Made by a program: the position numbers and the translations under genes. From assembly GCF_013344475.1 (NCBI RefSeq), contig NZ_JABUOU010000003.1, forward strand, positions 372,001 to 436,000: DNA of 64,000 nt, in the 5' to 3' direction. The stretch's first letter is position 1; each line of letters opens with the position of its first letter. Source of the stretch: Martelella limonii (GTDB lineage: Bacteria > Pseudomonadota > Alphaproteobacteria > Rhizobiales > Rhizobiaceae). Below are positions 17,161 to 25,832 of this stretch, in pieces. Below the pieces are notes generated by a model. That model had not been told where the DNA came from. It did no database searches and saw only the letters and a program-made list of their open reading frames with translations.

Positions 17161-17292
17161 GCTTCCACCATTGACATCAGTCTCTGATGACTGGTGTTTT
17201 GCTAAAGGCGAGGCTGATTGTCAAGATTAAATCTGAACCCTCGCCCTCACGAAACGGAGAGCGCGGGCGTGCAGTATTTCAAAAGAAGGGAA

Positions 17293-17442
17293 TTAGTTGG
17301 TGGAGGCCAGCGCGCAAGGATCGACACCGTAGGCGGGTGCGCAGCCAGGCTTGCTTGCAGCAATGCTGCCGGGCGCAACGAGTGAAGCTGCCATGATCAT
17401 CAGAGCCGCGCCTGCAAACAGTACCGCGATCGATTTACCCAT
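17293..17442 (-). CDS. Small exported peptide of 49 residues
   Basis: A 49-codon frame from ATG 17442 to TAA 17293 with GAAGG upstream. The N-terminal 28 residues are a clear signal peptide (K at 3, hydrophobic run AVLFAGAALMIMAASLV, then PGSIAA). The mature part is about 20 residues with two cysteines (KPGCAPAYGVDPCALASTN) that could form a disulfide. It is too short for usual gene-length cut-offs and lies alone between bfd and the NDUFA9-like gene, in a region otherwise empty. I do not recognise a named family. Confidence 0.6.
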   Translation of the reverse strand: MGKSIAVLFAGAALMIMAASLVAPGSIAASKPGCAPAYGVDPCALASTN

Positions 17443-17597
17443 TGTCTTAGTAACCTTCTAGATCAAGAACCCGCAAGATCATCCTGCCGATGACCTTTCA
17501 ATAAACAGTAAAGGCACAAGGGCAGGGACAGGTTCCCAAATGTGGCGAAATTTTTGCAAGAGTGTGCGCGAACATATGCGCCCGCACAACCATAACG

Positions 17598-18569
17598 TCA
17601 AGCGGCTTTTCCGAACTGACCGTGTTGACGGTACTGAACGAGGTAAGTTGGCAACACTGCCTCGAGCTGGGCCGGGCGAATGCCGAGACCATCGAGCGTG
17701 CGGCCTTCCTTTTTCGCTTCCTCGGAGACGACATTGTCCGTCTTCAGGAGCTTCACCTGATCCGATGTCAGCGGCGGGGTCACGAAAGGAACAAGGCTTG
17801 CGACGCCGCCGAACAGCGATGCAAGGCCGAAGGGCATGGAAACGAGCGCCCGCTTGCGGCCGGTGATCGACAGCACCAGCTCGAGACATTCGCGGAAGGT
17901 CAGGACATCGCGGCCGCCCAGCTCGTAAATGGTGCCGGCCTGAAGCTTGCCCTCGACGGAGCGCGCGATCACCTCTGCGACATCACCGACATAAACGGGC
18001 TGGAACTTCGTCTCGCCGCCGCCGATGACCGGCAGCATCGGCGAAATCAGCGACATCTTGCCAAACTTGTTGAAGAAGTCGTCTTCGGGGCCGAAGATGA
18101 TCGAAGGACGCACGATCACGGCATCCGGCACGATCTTGCGGATATCCGCCTCGGCCTTGCCCTTGGAGCGGGCATAATGCGATTCGCTGCCTTCGCCGGC
18201 GCCGAGCGCCGAAACATGGGTAAGCTTCGCGCCGGCGGCACGGGCGGCTTCCGCCACCATGCGCGCGCCCTTTTCCTGCACGGCGTCGAACCCGTTCTTG
18301 CCGTCTTCGAAGAGGATGCCGACGCAGTTGACGACATGATCCGCACCGTCCACGGCGCGGCGGATCGTTTCCTCGTAGCGCAGATTGGCCTGCATGAAGG
18401 TGATCTGGCCGACATTGCCGAGCGGCTGGAGGAACAGCGCGAGATCGGGCCGGCGCACGGCAACGCGGATCCGGTATCCCCGTTTCGCAAGCGCCCTGAC
18501 GACATAGCGACCGACAAAACCGGAACCGCCGAAGACCGTAACCAGCGGGGGGATGTTCGATAGCGTCAT
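17598..18569 (-). CDS. NDUFA9-like atypical short-chain dehydrogenase/epimerase
   Basis: 323 residues. The Rossmann motif is VFGGSGFVGRYVV (residues 11-23), followed by VNCVGILFEDGKN and YARSKGKAE, with the YxxxK pair in place. The pattern matches the complex I NDUFA9 subunit family found in alphaproteobacteria, believed to help complex I assembly or stability. It binds NADPH. The gene is single on minus, about 170 bases from pyrF; the nuo operon is not in this window. A generic NAD-dependent epimerase is the alternative. Confidence 0.8.
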   Translation of the reverse strand: MTLSNIPPLVTVFGGSGFVGRYVVRALAKRGYRIRVAVRRPDLALFLQPLGNVGQITFMQANLRYEETIRRAVDGADHVVNCVGILFEDGKNGFDAVQEKGARMVAEAARAAGAKLTHVSALGAGEGSESHYARSKGKAEADIRKIVPDAVIVRPSIIFGPEDDFFNKFGKMSLISPMLPVIGGGETKFQPVYVGDVAEVIARSVEGKLQAGTIYELGGRDVLTFRECLELVLSITGRKRALVSMPFGLASLFGGVASLVPFVTPPLTSDQVKLLKTDNVVSEEAKKEGRTLDGLGIRPAQLEAVLPTYLVQYRQHGQFGKAA

Positions 18570-18736
18570 GACAAGCCTCTAGTTTCGATGATGTGATTTC
18601 CTTAGCCCAATCTCCGGCCAAGGTGAAGGGACAACACGTCGCGGCGGTTAACGATCCCTCGCCAAGAGCGGCTGCCGTGACCCTGCCGACACAGCGCCTG
18701 CCGCAGGCACGTCTCGATCTGCCGCCGCAATCTGTC

Positions 18737-19438
18737 TCAGGCCGAAGGCGCAGCGCTTTCGATTTCAGCGACGATGCGCGCTGCCACCGCCTTCGGATCC
18801 TCCGCCTTGACGATCGGACGGCCCACCACGAGATGGCTTGCGCCCGCGCCGATCGCATCGCGCGGGGTCATGACGCGCTTCTGGTCGTCGGCGATGGAAC
18901 CCTGAGGCCGGATGCCCGGGGTAACCACGGCCATGTCGGCGCCGATCTGGCGGCGCACGAGCTCTGCTTCCGCTGCCGAACAGACCAGACCGCCCATGCC
19001 CGCTTCTTTCGCCTGGCGGGCGCGCTTTTCCACCAGCGCCTCGGCGGTGTCGCTGTAGCCGGCCTCGATCAGATCGTCATTGTCCATGGAGGTCAGAACG
19101 CTGACGCCGAGCAGGCAGAGATCCGATCCGCGCGCGGCCGCGACGGCGGCGCGCATCGCCTTCGGATAGGCGTGCAGCGTCAGCATCGTCATGCCCATTT
19201 TCGCGATGTTCTCGACGCCCTTGGCCACCGTGTTGTCGATGTCGAGGAGCTTCATGTCGAGAAACACATGCTTGCCATCCTCGGCAAGCTCGCGGGCAAA
19301 GGAAAGCCCGCCGGCAAAAACCAGCTGATAGCCGACCTTGTAGAAGGAAACGGTGTCGCCCAGCGTGGCAACCATGGCTTCCGCTTCGGAAACCGTCGGG
19401 ACGTCCAGCCCCACAATCAGTCTGTCGCGTGCATGCAT
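18737..19438 (-). CDS. pyrF: Orotidine 5'-phosphate decarboxylase
   Basis: 233 residues. The catalytic [10 protein letters not shown] region (around 62-71) contains the Asp-Lys-Asp of the active site, and VTPGIRP and [11 protein letters not shown] bind the phosphate. It makes UMP, the last step of de novo pyrimidine synthesis, as a cytoplasmic TIM-barrel dimer. ATG 19438 begins [14 protein letters not shown], the normal N-terminus; an ATG 30 bases upstream is less likely. No other pyrimidine gene is adjacent. Confidence 0.95.
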   Translation of the reverse strand: MHARDRLIVGLDVPTVSEAEAMVATLGDTVSFYKVGYQLVFAGGLSFARELAEDGKHVFLDMKLLDIDNTVAKGVENIAKMGMTMLTLHAYPKAMRAAVAAARGSDLCLLGVSVLTSMDNDDLIEAGYSDTAEALVEKRARQAKEAGMGGLVCSAAEAELVRRQIGADMAVVTPGIRPQGSIADDQKRVMTPRDAIGAGASHLVVGRPIVKAEDPKAVAARIVAEIESAAPSA

Positions 19439-19548
19439 GTTCTCGGCCCTCGTTTCACCGGGGTGCAAGTCGCATAAAAACGGCTCGGGGAAAAGCGCTT
19501 ATTGGCAACACGCCACACGCTTTTCCAAATCGGAACATGCCCGACGCG

Positions 19549-20667
19549 CTAGACGCGCATCGGCATCAGAACGTAAAGCGCGTTCTCGCTGTCGGTGTCG
19601 CGCACCAGGGTCGGCGAGCCGGCATCGGCAAACAGGAAGATCGCCTCGTCGCCGGTCAGTTGGCCGGTGATGTCGAGCAGATACTTGGCATTGAAGCCGA
19701 TATCCATCGGCTCGCTGTCATAACCGACGGCGAGCTCATCGGTGGCGCTGCCCGAATCGGGATTGTTGACGGTGAGCGTGAGCTGGCCTTCGGCAAGCGA
19801 CAGCTTGACAGCGCGCCCGCGCTCGGAAGAAACCGTGGACACGCGGTCTACGGCCTTGGTGAAATCGGCGCAGTCGATCCGCATCTCGCGGTCGTTATTG
19901 GCCGGGATCACGCGCTGGTAATCCGGGAAGGTGCCGTCGATCAGCTTGGAGGTGATCACCACCGAGCCGATGGTGAAGCGGATCTTGGCATCGGAGACTT
20001 CGACGGTCACGATGATTTCCGGATCGTCGAGAAGCTTCTGCAGCTCGCCGACCGTCTTGCGCGGAATGATCACGCCCGGCATGTTCTCGCAGCCGGACGG
20101 CGCGTCGATTTCGGCACGCGCCAGACGGTGGCCGTCGGTGGCAACCGCGCGCAGCTTCAGCGCCTTGCCCTCGGCCATCGCGTGGAAATAGATGCCGTTC
20201 AGATAATAGCGGGTCTCTTCGGTCGAAATCGCAAACTGGGTGCGGTCGATCAGCATCTTCAGATCGCTCGCCTTCAGCTTGAAGGAATGGCTGAAGGAAC
20301 CGGCGGTCAGGTCCGGAAAATCTTCCTGCGGCAGGCACTGCAGCGAGAATTTCGACTTGCCGGAGGCAACCGAGATGGTCTGGCCGTCGGTGGCGGTCGC
20401 AAGCGAGACTTCCGCGCCATCGGCAAGCTTGCGCACGATGTCATACAGAAGATGCGCGGGAACCGTGGTCGCGCCTGCCTGTTCGACCATGGAGGCGGTC
20501 TTTTCGGTGATTTCGAGATCGAGGTCGGTCGCCTTCATCTCCAGATCCGCGCCCTCGGCCTTCAACAGCACATTGGAGAGAATCGGAATGGTGTTCCGCC
20601 GCTCGACCACGCGATGCACGTGGTTCAGGGACTTCAACAGATTGGATCTCTCAAGCGTGATACGCAT
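19549..20667 (-). CDS. dnaN: DNA polymerase III beta subunit (sliding clamp)
   Basis: 372 residues. It begins MRITLERSNLLKSLNHVHRVVERRNTIPIL-like and ends with the invariant YVLMPMRV; three repeated clamp domains fit the length. The dimer rings DNA and holds Pol III on the template. ATG 20667 is chosen by the family N-terminus although the frame is open to 20916. dnaA and recF are not nearby, so dnaN stands outside an oriC-type dnaA-dnaN-recF block. It diverges from rsmI. Confidence 0.97.
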   Translation of the reverse strand: MRITLERSNLLKSLNHVHRVVERRNTIPILSNVLLKAEGADLEMKATDLDLEITEKTASMVEQAGATTVPAHLLYDIVRKLADGAEVSLATATDGQTISVASGKSKFSLQCLPQEDFPDLTAGSFSHSFKLKASDLKMLIDRTQFAISTEETRYYLNGIYFHAMAEGKALKLRAVATDGHRLARAEIDAPSGCENMPGVIIPRKTVGELQKLLDDPEIIVTVEVSDAKIRFTIGSVVITSKLIDGTFPDYQRVIPANNDREMRIDCADFTKAVDRVSTVSSERGRAVKLSLAEGQLTLTVNNPDSGSATDELAVGYDSEPMDIGFNAKYLLDITGQLTGDEAIFLFADAGSPTLVRDTDSENALYVLMPMRV

Positions 20668-20868
20668 GACTTTCGCTTTCACTCTCATTGCGCGGACGGC
20701 GACGGGCTTGCACCTTCGAAGGGCGCAGGCGGGGGGACAAAATGACAGCAATTCCAGCCGGATTGCAAGGCCTCCCGCCGTTCCATCCCCATTGATCACA
20801 GGGCGGACCCGCAGCGCCCCTTGCGACACCCCTTGAGCCGTGGTCAAACGGGGAAGGAAAATGCCGGG

Positions 20869-21765
20869 ATGAAGACCATGGACAATGACAGCAATCGGTT
20901 CGAGATCGCAGGCCACGCGATCGAGGCGCGGCCCTTAGCGCCCGGGCTTTATCTGGTCGCAACCCCGATCGGCAATCTCGGCGACATCACCATCCGCGCG
21001 CTCGAGACCATTGCCGGCTGCGATATTCTGGCCTGCGAGGACACCCGCGTCACCCGCAAGCTGCTCGACCGCTTCGCGATCCGCAAGCGGCCCTATGCCT
21101 ATCATGAGCACAATGCCGAAAAGGCCGGCGAGAAGCTTTTGGAAGCGCTTGGCGACGGCAAGACGGTAGCGCTCGTCTCCGATGCCGGAACGCCAATGGT
21201 CTCCGACCCCGGATACCGCCTCGCCCAGCATGCCATTGCCGCCGATATCAACGTGGTGCCGATCCCCGGCGCCTCCGCCCCGCTTGCAGCCCTCGTCGGC
21301 GCTGGCCTTCCAAGCGATGCCTTCCTGTTTGCAGGCTTCCTGCCTTCCAAGGACAAGGCGCGGCGCGACCGGCTTTCAGAACTTGGCGGAGTACCGGCAA
21401 CGCTTGCCTTCTTCGAATCACCCCACCGCATTGCCGCAACGCTTGATGCCGCAGCCGACGTGCTCGGCGGTGAACGCCCCGCAGCCGTCTGCCGCGAACT
21501 GACGAAAACCCACGAGACCTTCAAGCGCGGCACACTCCTGGCACTTGCGGACTTCTACCGCGACGAAACAGTGAAGGGCGAGATCGTGCTGTTGATCGGC
21601 CCGCCGCCGGCCGACCGGGTTCCGGAGGCAGCCGATGTGACCGCTCTCCTGAAACGGCTTGCTGGCGAGATGCCCGCGGCAAAGGCCGCAGCCCAGGCCG
21701 CGAAGGAGACCGGCCTGCCGCGCAAGGATCTCTACCAGCAGCTTCTGGCGCTGAAGAATGGCTGA
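20869..21765 (+). CDS. rsmI: 16S rRNA (cytidine1402-2'-O)-methyltransferase
   Basis: 298 residues. LYLVATPIGNLGDITIRAL, ACEDTRVTRKLL, LVSDAGTPMVSDPG and FFESPHRI are the SAM-binding and substrate motifs of RsmI. It methylates C1402 in the ribosomal P site. I chose ATG 20869, with GGAAGG about 11 bases upstream; ATG 20878 is possible. It overlaps yraN by 8 bases. The pair rsmI-yraN normally runs into gshB in this order, but here ugp genes come between. Confidence 0.93.
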   Translation: MKTMDNDSNRFEIAGHAIEARPLAPGLYLVATPIGNLGDITIRALETIAGCDILACEDTRVTRKLLDRFAIRKRPYAYHEHNAEKAGEKLLEALGDGKTVALVSDAGTPMVSDPGYRLAQHAIAADINVVPIPGASAPLAALVGAGLPSDAFLFAGFLPSKDKARRDRLSELGGVPATLAFFESPHRIAATLDAAADVLGGERPAAVCRELTKTHETFKRGTLLALADFYRDETVKGEIVLLIGPPPADRVPEAADVTALLKRLAGEMPAAKAAAQAAKETGLPRKDLYQQLLALKNG

Positions 21766-22120
21766 GGCGGGCGACAGCCGCCGAAAGGCCGAACGCCGTG
21801 GCCGATCCGCCGAGCGGATCGCAATCCTCTATCTCCGCTTCAAATTCTACCGCATCATGGCAACCCGCTACAAAACCCATGCCGGAGAGGTCGACATCAT
21901 CGCCCGCAAGGGCGACCTCGCCGTCTTCATCGAGGTCAAGGCGCGGCGGGAGGCGCAGGTGGCACTCGATGCCGTCACGCCATCTGCCATGCGCCGCATC
22001 CGGGCGGCTTCCGATGTCTGGCTTTCGCGCCAGCCCGATTTTGCGCGCCTGTCGCAGCGCTATGACATCATTGCCTGCCTGCCCGGACGTCTGCCGCGCC
22101 ATTTTCCCGATGCTTTCTGA
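21758..22120 (+). CDS. yraN: YraN family (UPF0102) nuclease-like protein
   Basis: 120 residues with the endonuclease-like core GEVDIIARKGDLAVFIEVKAR (GExDxx...EVK), typical of the YraN/UPF0102 family; the fold resembles Holliday-junction nucleases but activity is unproven. It overlaps the 3' end of rsmI. The N-terminal GRSAE and FYRIMATRYKT are also conserved family features. Confidence 0.9.
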   Translation: MAEAGDSRRKAERRGRSAERIAILYLRFKFYRIMATRYKTHAGEVDIIARKGDLAVFIEVKARREAQVALDAVTPSAMRRIRAASDVWLSRQPDFARLSQRYDIIACLPGRLPRHFPDAF

Positions 22121-22155
22121 GGTTTGCCCAGCGGTTTTACATTCCTGAAACAAAA

Positions 22156-22173
22156 CCGTCGTCTCGCCGTCAT
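22156..22173 (+). promoter_or_regulatory. Pho box candidate upstream of ugpB
   Basis: Two 7-base direct repeats 4 bases apart, CCGTCGT-CTCG-CCGTCAT, match the PhoB half-site CTGTCAT in spacing and 5-6 of 7 bases. It lies 64 bases before the ugpB ATG. ugpBAEC is PhoB-controlled in other rhizobia, which supports but does not prove the call. Confidence 0.4.
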
Positions 22174-22236
22174 GCAGCGGGACTACCTCCCCGATCATCA
22201 TCGACGTCGATGACCTTTGAACCGGGGACCTTGATC

Positions 22237-23535
22237 ATGAAGAAATTCGTTCTGGCCGCGCTCGCCGCTGGCCTCTCCACCTCGACCGCATTCGCCGCCA
22301 CCGACATCACCTGGTGGCACGGCATGGGCGGCAAGAACCAGGAAGTCATCAACCAGATTTCCGAGAAGTTCAACGCCTCGCAGGACGCCTGCAGCCTGAC
22401 GCCGGTTTCCAAGGGCACCTATGAAGAAGCGCTCGCCTCCGGTATCGCCGCTTTTCGTTCGGGCGAACAGCCGAACATCCTGCAGGTCTTCGATGCAGGC
22501 GCCGCCACCATCATCAACGCCAAGGGCGCTGCTGTTCCTGCCGAAGACCTGATCAAGGACGCCGGCTACGACTTCAACCGCGAAAACTTCATCGAAGGCG
22601 TGCGCTACTTCTACGCCGATGCCGATGGCAAGTTTGTCGGCATGCCCTTCAACTCGTCGGCGCCGATCATGTACATCAACACCGAAGCCTTCGAAAAGGC
22701 CGGTGTCGAGCCGCCGAAGACCTGGGAAGAGTTCGAGACGATCGCCCCTGCCCTGAAGGACGCCGGCTATATTCCGCTGGTCCAGTCGCAGCTGACCTGG
22801 GAAATGACCGAGAACTTCTTCTCGCGCAACAACCTCCAGTTCGCGACCAACAACAACGGCTACGACAGCGTCGACGGCACCGAGATCCTCGTCAACACGC
22901 CTGAGCACATCATGATGTATGAGAAGCTCAAGGAATGGTACGACGCCGGCTATTTCGGCTATTTCGGCGCCGGCTGGTCCGACAACCAGAAGCCCTTTGA
23001 AGAAAACAAGGTTGCGCTTTGGGTCGGTTCGTCCGGTTCGTTCGGCGGCCTCACCAGCACGGCCCAGATGCCGTTCTCGGCAACCTTCCTGCCCTATTGG
23101 GGCTCGATCGACGGCGCCGGCACCAACTCCTTCATCGGCGGCGCGGCCCTGTTCGCGCTTTCCGGCAAGTCCGACGACGAGAACAAGTGCACGGCGGCCT
23201 TCTTCGAATTCCTGACCTCGCCGGAAATACAGTATTTCTGGCACAAGTCGACCGGCTATGTTCCGGTCACGACCGCGGCCTATGAGCTGGCCAAGGAAGA
23301 TGGCTGGTACAAGGAACAGCCGATTGCCGAAGTCGGCATCCAGCAGCTTTCGCTGCCGGGCGGCGAATGGTCCAAGGGCTACCGCATGGGCTTCTACCCG
23401 CAGATCCGCGAAGTGATGGAACGCGAATACAACAAGATCTTCGCAGGCGAGACCTCGGTTGAAGACGCGATGGCAACGATCGAGCAGGAAGGCAACGCCC
23501 TTCTTGCCCGCTTTGCCAAGACCGCAAACAACTAA
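22237..23535 (+). CDS. ugpB: sn-Glycerol-3-phosphate ABC transporter binding protein
   Basis: 432 residues with a signal peptide (1-21, ending AFA/ATD). ITWWHGMGGKNQEVINQIS at the mature N-terminus, MPFNSSAPIMYINTE and FAPYWGS-like FLPYWGSIDGAG are UgpB features. It captures sn-glycerol-3-phosphate and glycerophosphodiesters in the periplasm, giving the cell phosphate and carbon. ATG 22237 is preceded by GGGGACC. The order B-A-E-C is the standard operon. A hairpin and 550 bases of repeat-rich DNA separate it from ugpA, which is unusual. Confidence 0.93.
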   Translation: MKKFVLAALAAGLSTSTAFAATDITWWHGMGGKNQEVINQISEKFNASQDACSLTPVSKGTYEEALASGIAAFRSGEQPNILQVFDAGAATIINAKGAAVPAEDLIKDAGYDFNRENFIEGVRYFYADADGKFVGMPFNSSAPIMYINTEAFEKAGVEPPKTWEEFETIAPALKDAGYIPLVQSQLTWEMTENFFSRNNLQFATNNNGYDSVDGTEILVNTPEHIMMYEKLKEWYDAGYFGYFGAGWSDNQKPFEENKVALWVGSSGSFGGLTSTAQMPFSATFLPYWGSIDGAGTNSFIGGAALFALSGKSDDENKCTAAFFEFLTSPEIQYFWHKSTGYVPVTTAAYELAKEDGWYKEQPIAEVGIQQLSLPGGEWSKGYRMGFYPQIREVMEREYNKIFAGETSVEDAMATIEQEGNALLARFAKTANN

Positions 23536-23558
23536 GTCTTTCGATAAGAGACTGCCTG

Positions 23559-23583
23559 ATCCGGGGGCATGCCCCCGGATTTT
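23559..23583 (+). terminator. Terminator-like palindrome after ugpB
   Basis: ATCCGGGGGCATGCCCCCGGAT is a perfect 22-base palindrome ending in T3, 23 bases past the ugpB stop. It should form a very stable hairpin and attenuate transcription into ugpA or protect ugpB mRNA. Confidence 0.65.
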
Positions 23584-23656
23584 GGCGTATTCTCAAAAAG
23601 AAATAGCGACTGAAAACGGCGGTCAGTTTGTTGGCAAACCTGTCCTTAAACGCGGC

Positions 23657-23771
23657 GTCATCCTCGTGCTTGACACGAGGATCCAGGCGGCACGGCGGAG
23701 TGTTCGCAATCAGACTTAGGAAATTTAATCCCCTAAGTCGCCTGGATGCTCGGATCAAGTCCGAGCATGAC
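23657..23771. repeat. RIME-type intergenic palindromic repeat, copy 1
   Basis: Two hairpins, CCTCGTG-CTTGA-CACGAGG (23662-23680) and GCTCGGA-TCAAG-TCCGAGC (23748-23766), frame about 65 bases. The outer bases read GTCATCC...GCATGAC. The same architecture recurs at 59611-59688. This is the organisation of Rhizobium-specific intergenic mosaic elements (about 100 bases, two palindromes). Confidence 0.75.
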
Positions 23772-23888
23772 TCGTGTGGGTGAGGCTGGCGTGAGCGAAA
23801 ATATCGGAAGCTGTCGCTGTGTCAGCAGCCTGGCTAACCAAAACGGCGTTCGCGTTTGTCCATGGTAACGATGCTTGCTCCCGATACT

Positions 23889-24024
23889 CTCTCCCGCTTG
23901 CGGGAGAGATGCCCCTTAAGGGGCAGTGAGGGTGATGCAGACTTTCCAATCGTGAGGGCTTTCGCAGGGTGGGTCTCCCCCCCTCACTGTCGCTGCCGCG
24001 GCATCTCTCCCCTCCGGGGCGAGA
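23889..24024. repeat. Second palindromic element between ugpB and ugpA
   Basis: Contains hairpins CTCTCCCGC-TT-GCGGGAGAG (23889-23908) and GCCCCTTAAGGGGC (23911-23924). The stretch GGGAGAGATGCC...CAGTGAGGG is repeated in inverted form near 23980-24012, so the whole unit can fold as a long imperfect hairpin. No coding function seen; the 551-base gap 23536-24086 holds only this and the RIME-type element. Confidence 0.6.
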
Positions 24025-24086
24025 ATACTTTGGGGGCTATGCGGCATGGGCGGGTTGGTCGCCCCGACTGCAACAGGAAACAGAAA

Positions 24087-24968
24087 ATGAAGCGCGTCCA
24101 GTTCAATTCGGCATTGCTGCCGTATCTCTTCCTGCTGCCTCAGATGGCGATCATCGTGATCTTCTTCTACTGGCCGTCAGCGCAGGCGATCCGATCATCC
24201 TTCTTTCTGGAGGACCCGTTCGGCTTTGGCGAAACCTTCGTGGGCTTTGCCAATTATGCCGATGCGCTGACCTCGCCCTACTACCTGCACGTTGCGAGGT
24301 TCACGGTGATCTTCACCATCCTCGTGACCTTCCTGTCGCTGTCACTCGGCCTGCTGCTTGCCACCAAGGCGGACGGCGTGATCCGGGGATCGAGCAGCTA
24401 CAAGACCCTTCTGATCTGCGTCTATGCGATCGCGCCGCCGGTGGCAGGCCTTCTCGGGATGATGTTCTTCGACCAGCATATCGGCCCATTCGTGAAGTTT
24501 GCGGCCTGGTTCGGCTGGGACATCAAGGTGGGTATCGACTATTACGACACCGCCTTCGCCATGATCGTGGTCTCGGTCTGGAAACAGATTCCCTATAATT
24601 TCATCTTCTTCCTCTCCGGACTTCAGTCGATCCCGGTCTCGGTGCGCGAGGCGTCCGCGATCGACAACCGCTCGCCCTTCGGCCGGTTCCGCACCGTGAC
24701 GCTGCCGCTTTTGGCGCCCACCGCCTTCTTCCTGCTGATCATCAACATGACCTATGCGCTGTTCGACACGTTCGGCATCATCGACGTGATCGTGAAGGAC
24801 AAGGCCGCCAACAACCCGATCACCCTTGTCTACAAGGTCTATATGGACGGCTTCCGCGGCAATGACATCGGCGGCTCCGCCGCCCAGTCGGTGATCCTGA
24901 TGATCATCGTTCTGGTGCTCACCTTCTTCCAGTTCCGCTTCATCGAGCGGCGCGTTCACTACAATTGA
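24087..24968 (+). CDS. ugpA: sn-Glycerol-3-phosphate ABC transporter permease UgpA
   Basis: 293 residues, six predicted membrane segments. N-terminus MKRVQFNSALLPYLFLLPQ and the EAA loop EASAIDNRSPFGRFRTVTLP (about 190-209) fit UgpA, except the second conserved Gly of the loop is Asn-Arg (IDNRS instead of IDGAG), an odd substitution. ATG 24087 has AGGAAA upstream. The frame is open back into the repeat but that part is not conserved-looking. Separated from ugpE by 10 bases. Confidence 0.9.
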   Translation: MKRVQFNSALLPYLFLLPQMAIIVIFFYWPSAQAIRSSFFLEDPFGFGETFVGFANYADALTSPYYLHVARFTVIFTILVTFLSLSLGLLLATKADGVIRGSSSYKTLLICVYAIAPPVAGLLGMMFFDQHIGPFVKFAAWFGWDIKVGIDYYDTAFAMIVVSVWKQIPYNFIFFLSGLQSIPVSVREASAIDNRSPFGRFRTVTLPLLAPTAFFLLIINMTYALFDTFGIIDVIVKDKAANNPITLVYKVYMDGFRGNDIGGSAAQSVILMIIVLVLTFFQFRFIERRVHYN

Positions 24969-24978
24969 GGCCGGGCCC

Positions 24979-25821
24979 ATGCATCGCACAAAACTGACCG
25001 ATCACCTCATCCTGCTCTTCGGCGTGTTCATCATGATCGGCCCCGTCTTCGTGGCCTTCATGACCTCCACCCATGATGCGATCGACGTTCACATGAATGG
25101 GCTGCAGGTAAGCTGGGGCGGCGATTTCGTTGAAACCTACACGGAACTGCTCACCCGCAAGGGCGGCTTTACCGGCGAGGTGACCGGCGCGCGGATGGTG
25201 ATGAACTCCTTCATCCTCGGCATCGGCTTTGCCGTCGGCAAGATCGTCCTTTCCATGCTCGCCGCTTACGGCCTCGTCTATTTCCGCTCGCGGTTTTCGA
25301 CGGTGCTGTTCTGGATGATCTTCACCACGCTGCTTCTGCCGCTGGAGGTGCGCATCCTGCCCTCCTACGACGTGATGACCAAGCTTGGGCTTATCAACAC
25401 CTATACCGGCCTGATCGTGCCGCTGCTGGCATCGGCCACCGGCACCTTCTATTTCCGGCAGTTTTTCAAATCGGTGCCGGATGAATTGCTGGAGGCCGCG
25501 CGCATCGATGGCGCAGGTCCGTTCAAGTTCTTCATCGACATTCTCGTGCCGCTGTCGCGCAACATGATCGCCGCGATCTTCATCATCATGTTCGTCTATG
25601 GCTGGAACCAGTATCTCTGGCCGATGATCATGACCAATGAGGAAAGCTTCTACACGCTGGTGCGCGGCATCAAGCAGATCCTCCTTGTCTGGGTCGGTTC
25701 CCAGATCCCCGAATACAATCAGGCCTTTGCCCTTGCCGTGCTCGCCATGCTGCCGCCCGTGCTGATCGTGGTGGTGTTCCAGAGCTGGTTCATCAAGGGC
25801 CTGACCGAAAGCGACAAATAG
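24979..25821 (+). CDS. ugpE: sn-Glycerol-3-phosphate ABC transporter permease UgpE
   Basis: 280 residues, six membrane segments, EAA loop [20 protein letters not shown] (about 174-193). [16 protein letters not shown] and [10 protein letters not shown] near the start match UgpE. It pairs with UgpA in the inner membrane. The ATPase gene follows after 11 bases. Confidence 0.92.
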   Translation: MHRTKLTDHLILLFGVFIMIGPVFVAFMTSTHDAIDVHMNGLQVSWGGDFVETYTELLTRKGGFTGEVTGARMVMNSFILGIGFAVGKIVLSMLAAYGLVYFRSRFSTVLFWMIFTTLLLPLEVRILPSYDVMTKLGLINTYTGLIVPLLASATGTFYFRQFFKSVPDELLEAARIDGAGPFKFFIDILVPLSRNMIAAIFIIMFVYGWNQYLWPMIMTNEESFYTLVRGIKQILLVWVGSQIPEYNQAFALAVLAMLPPVLIVVVFQSWFIKGLTESDK

Positions 25822-25832
25822 GAAAATCGACC

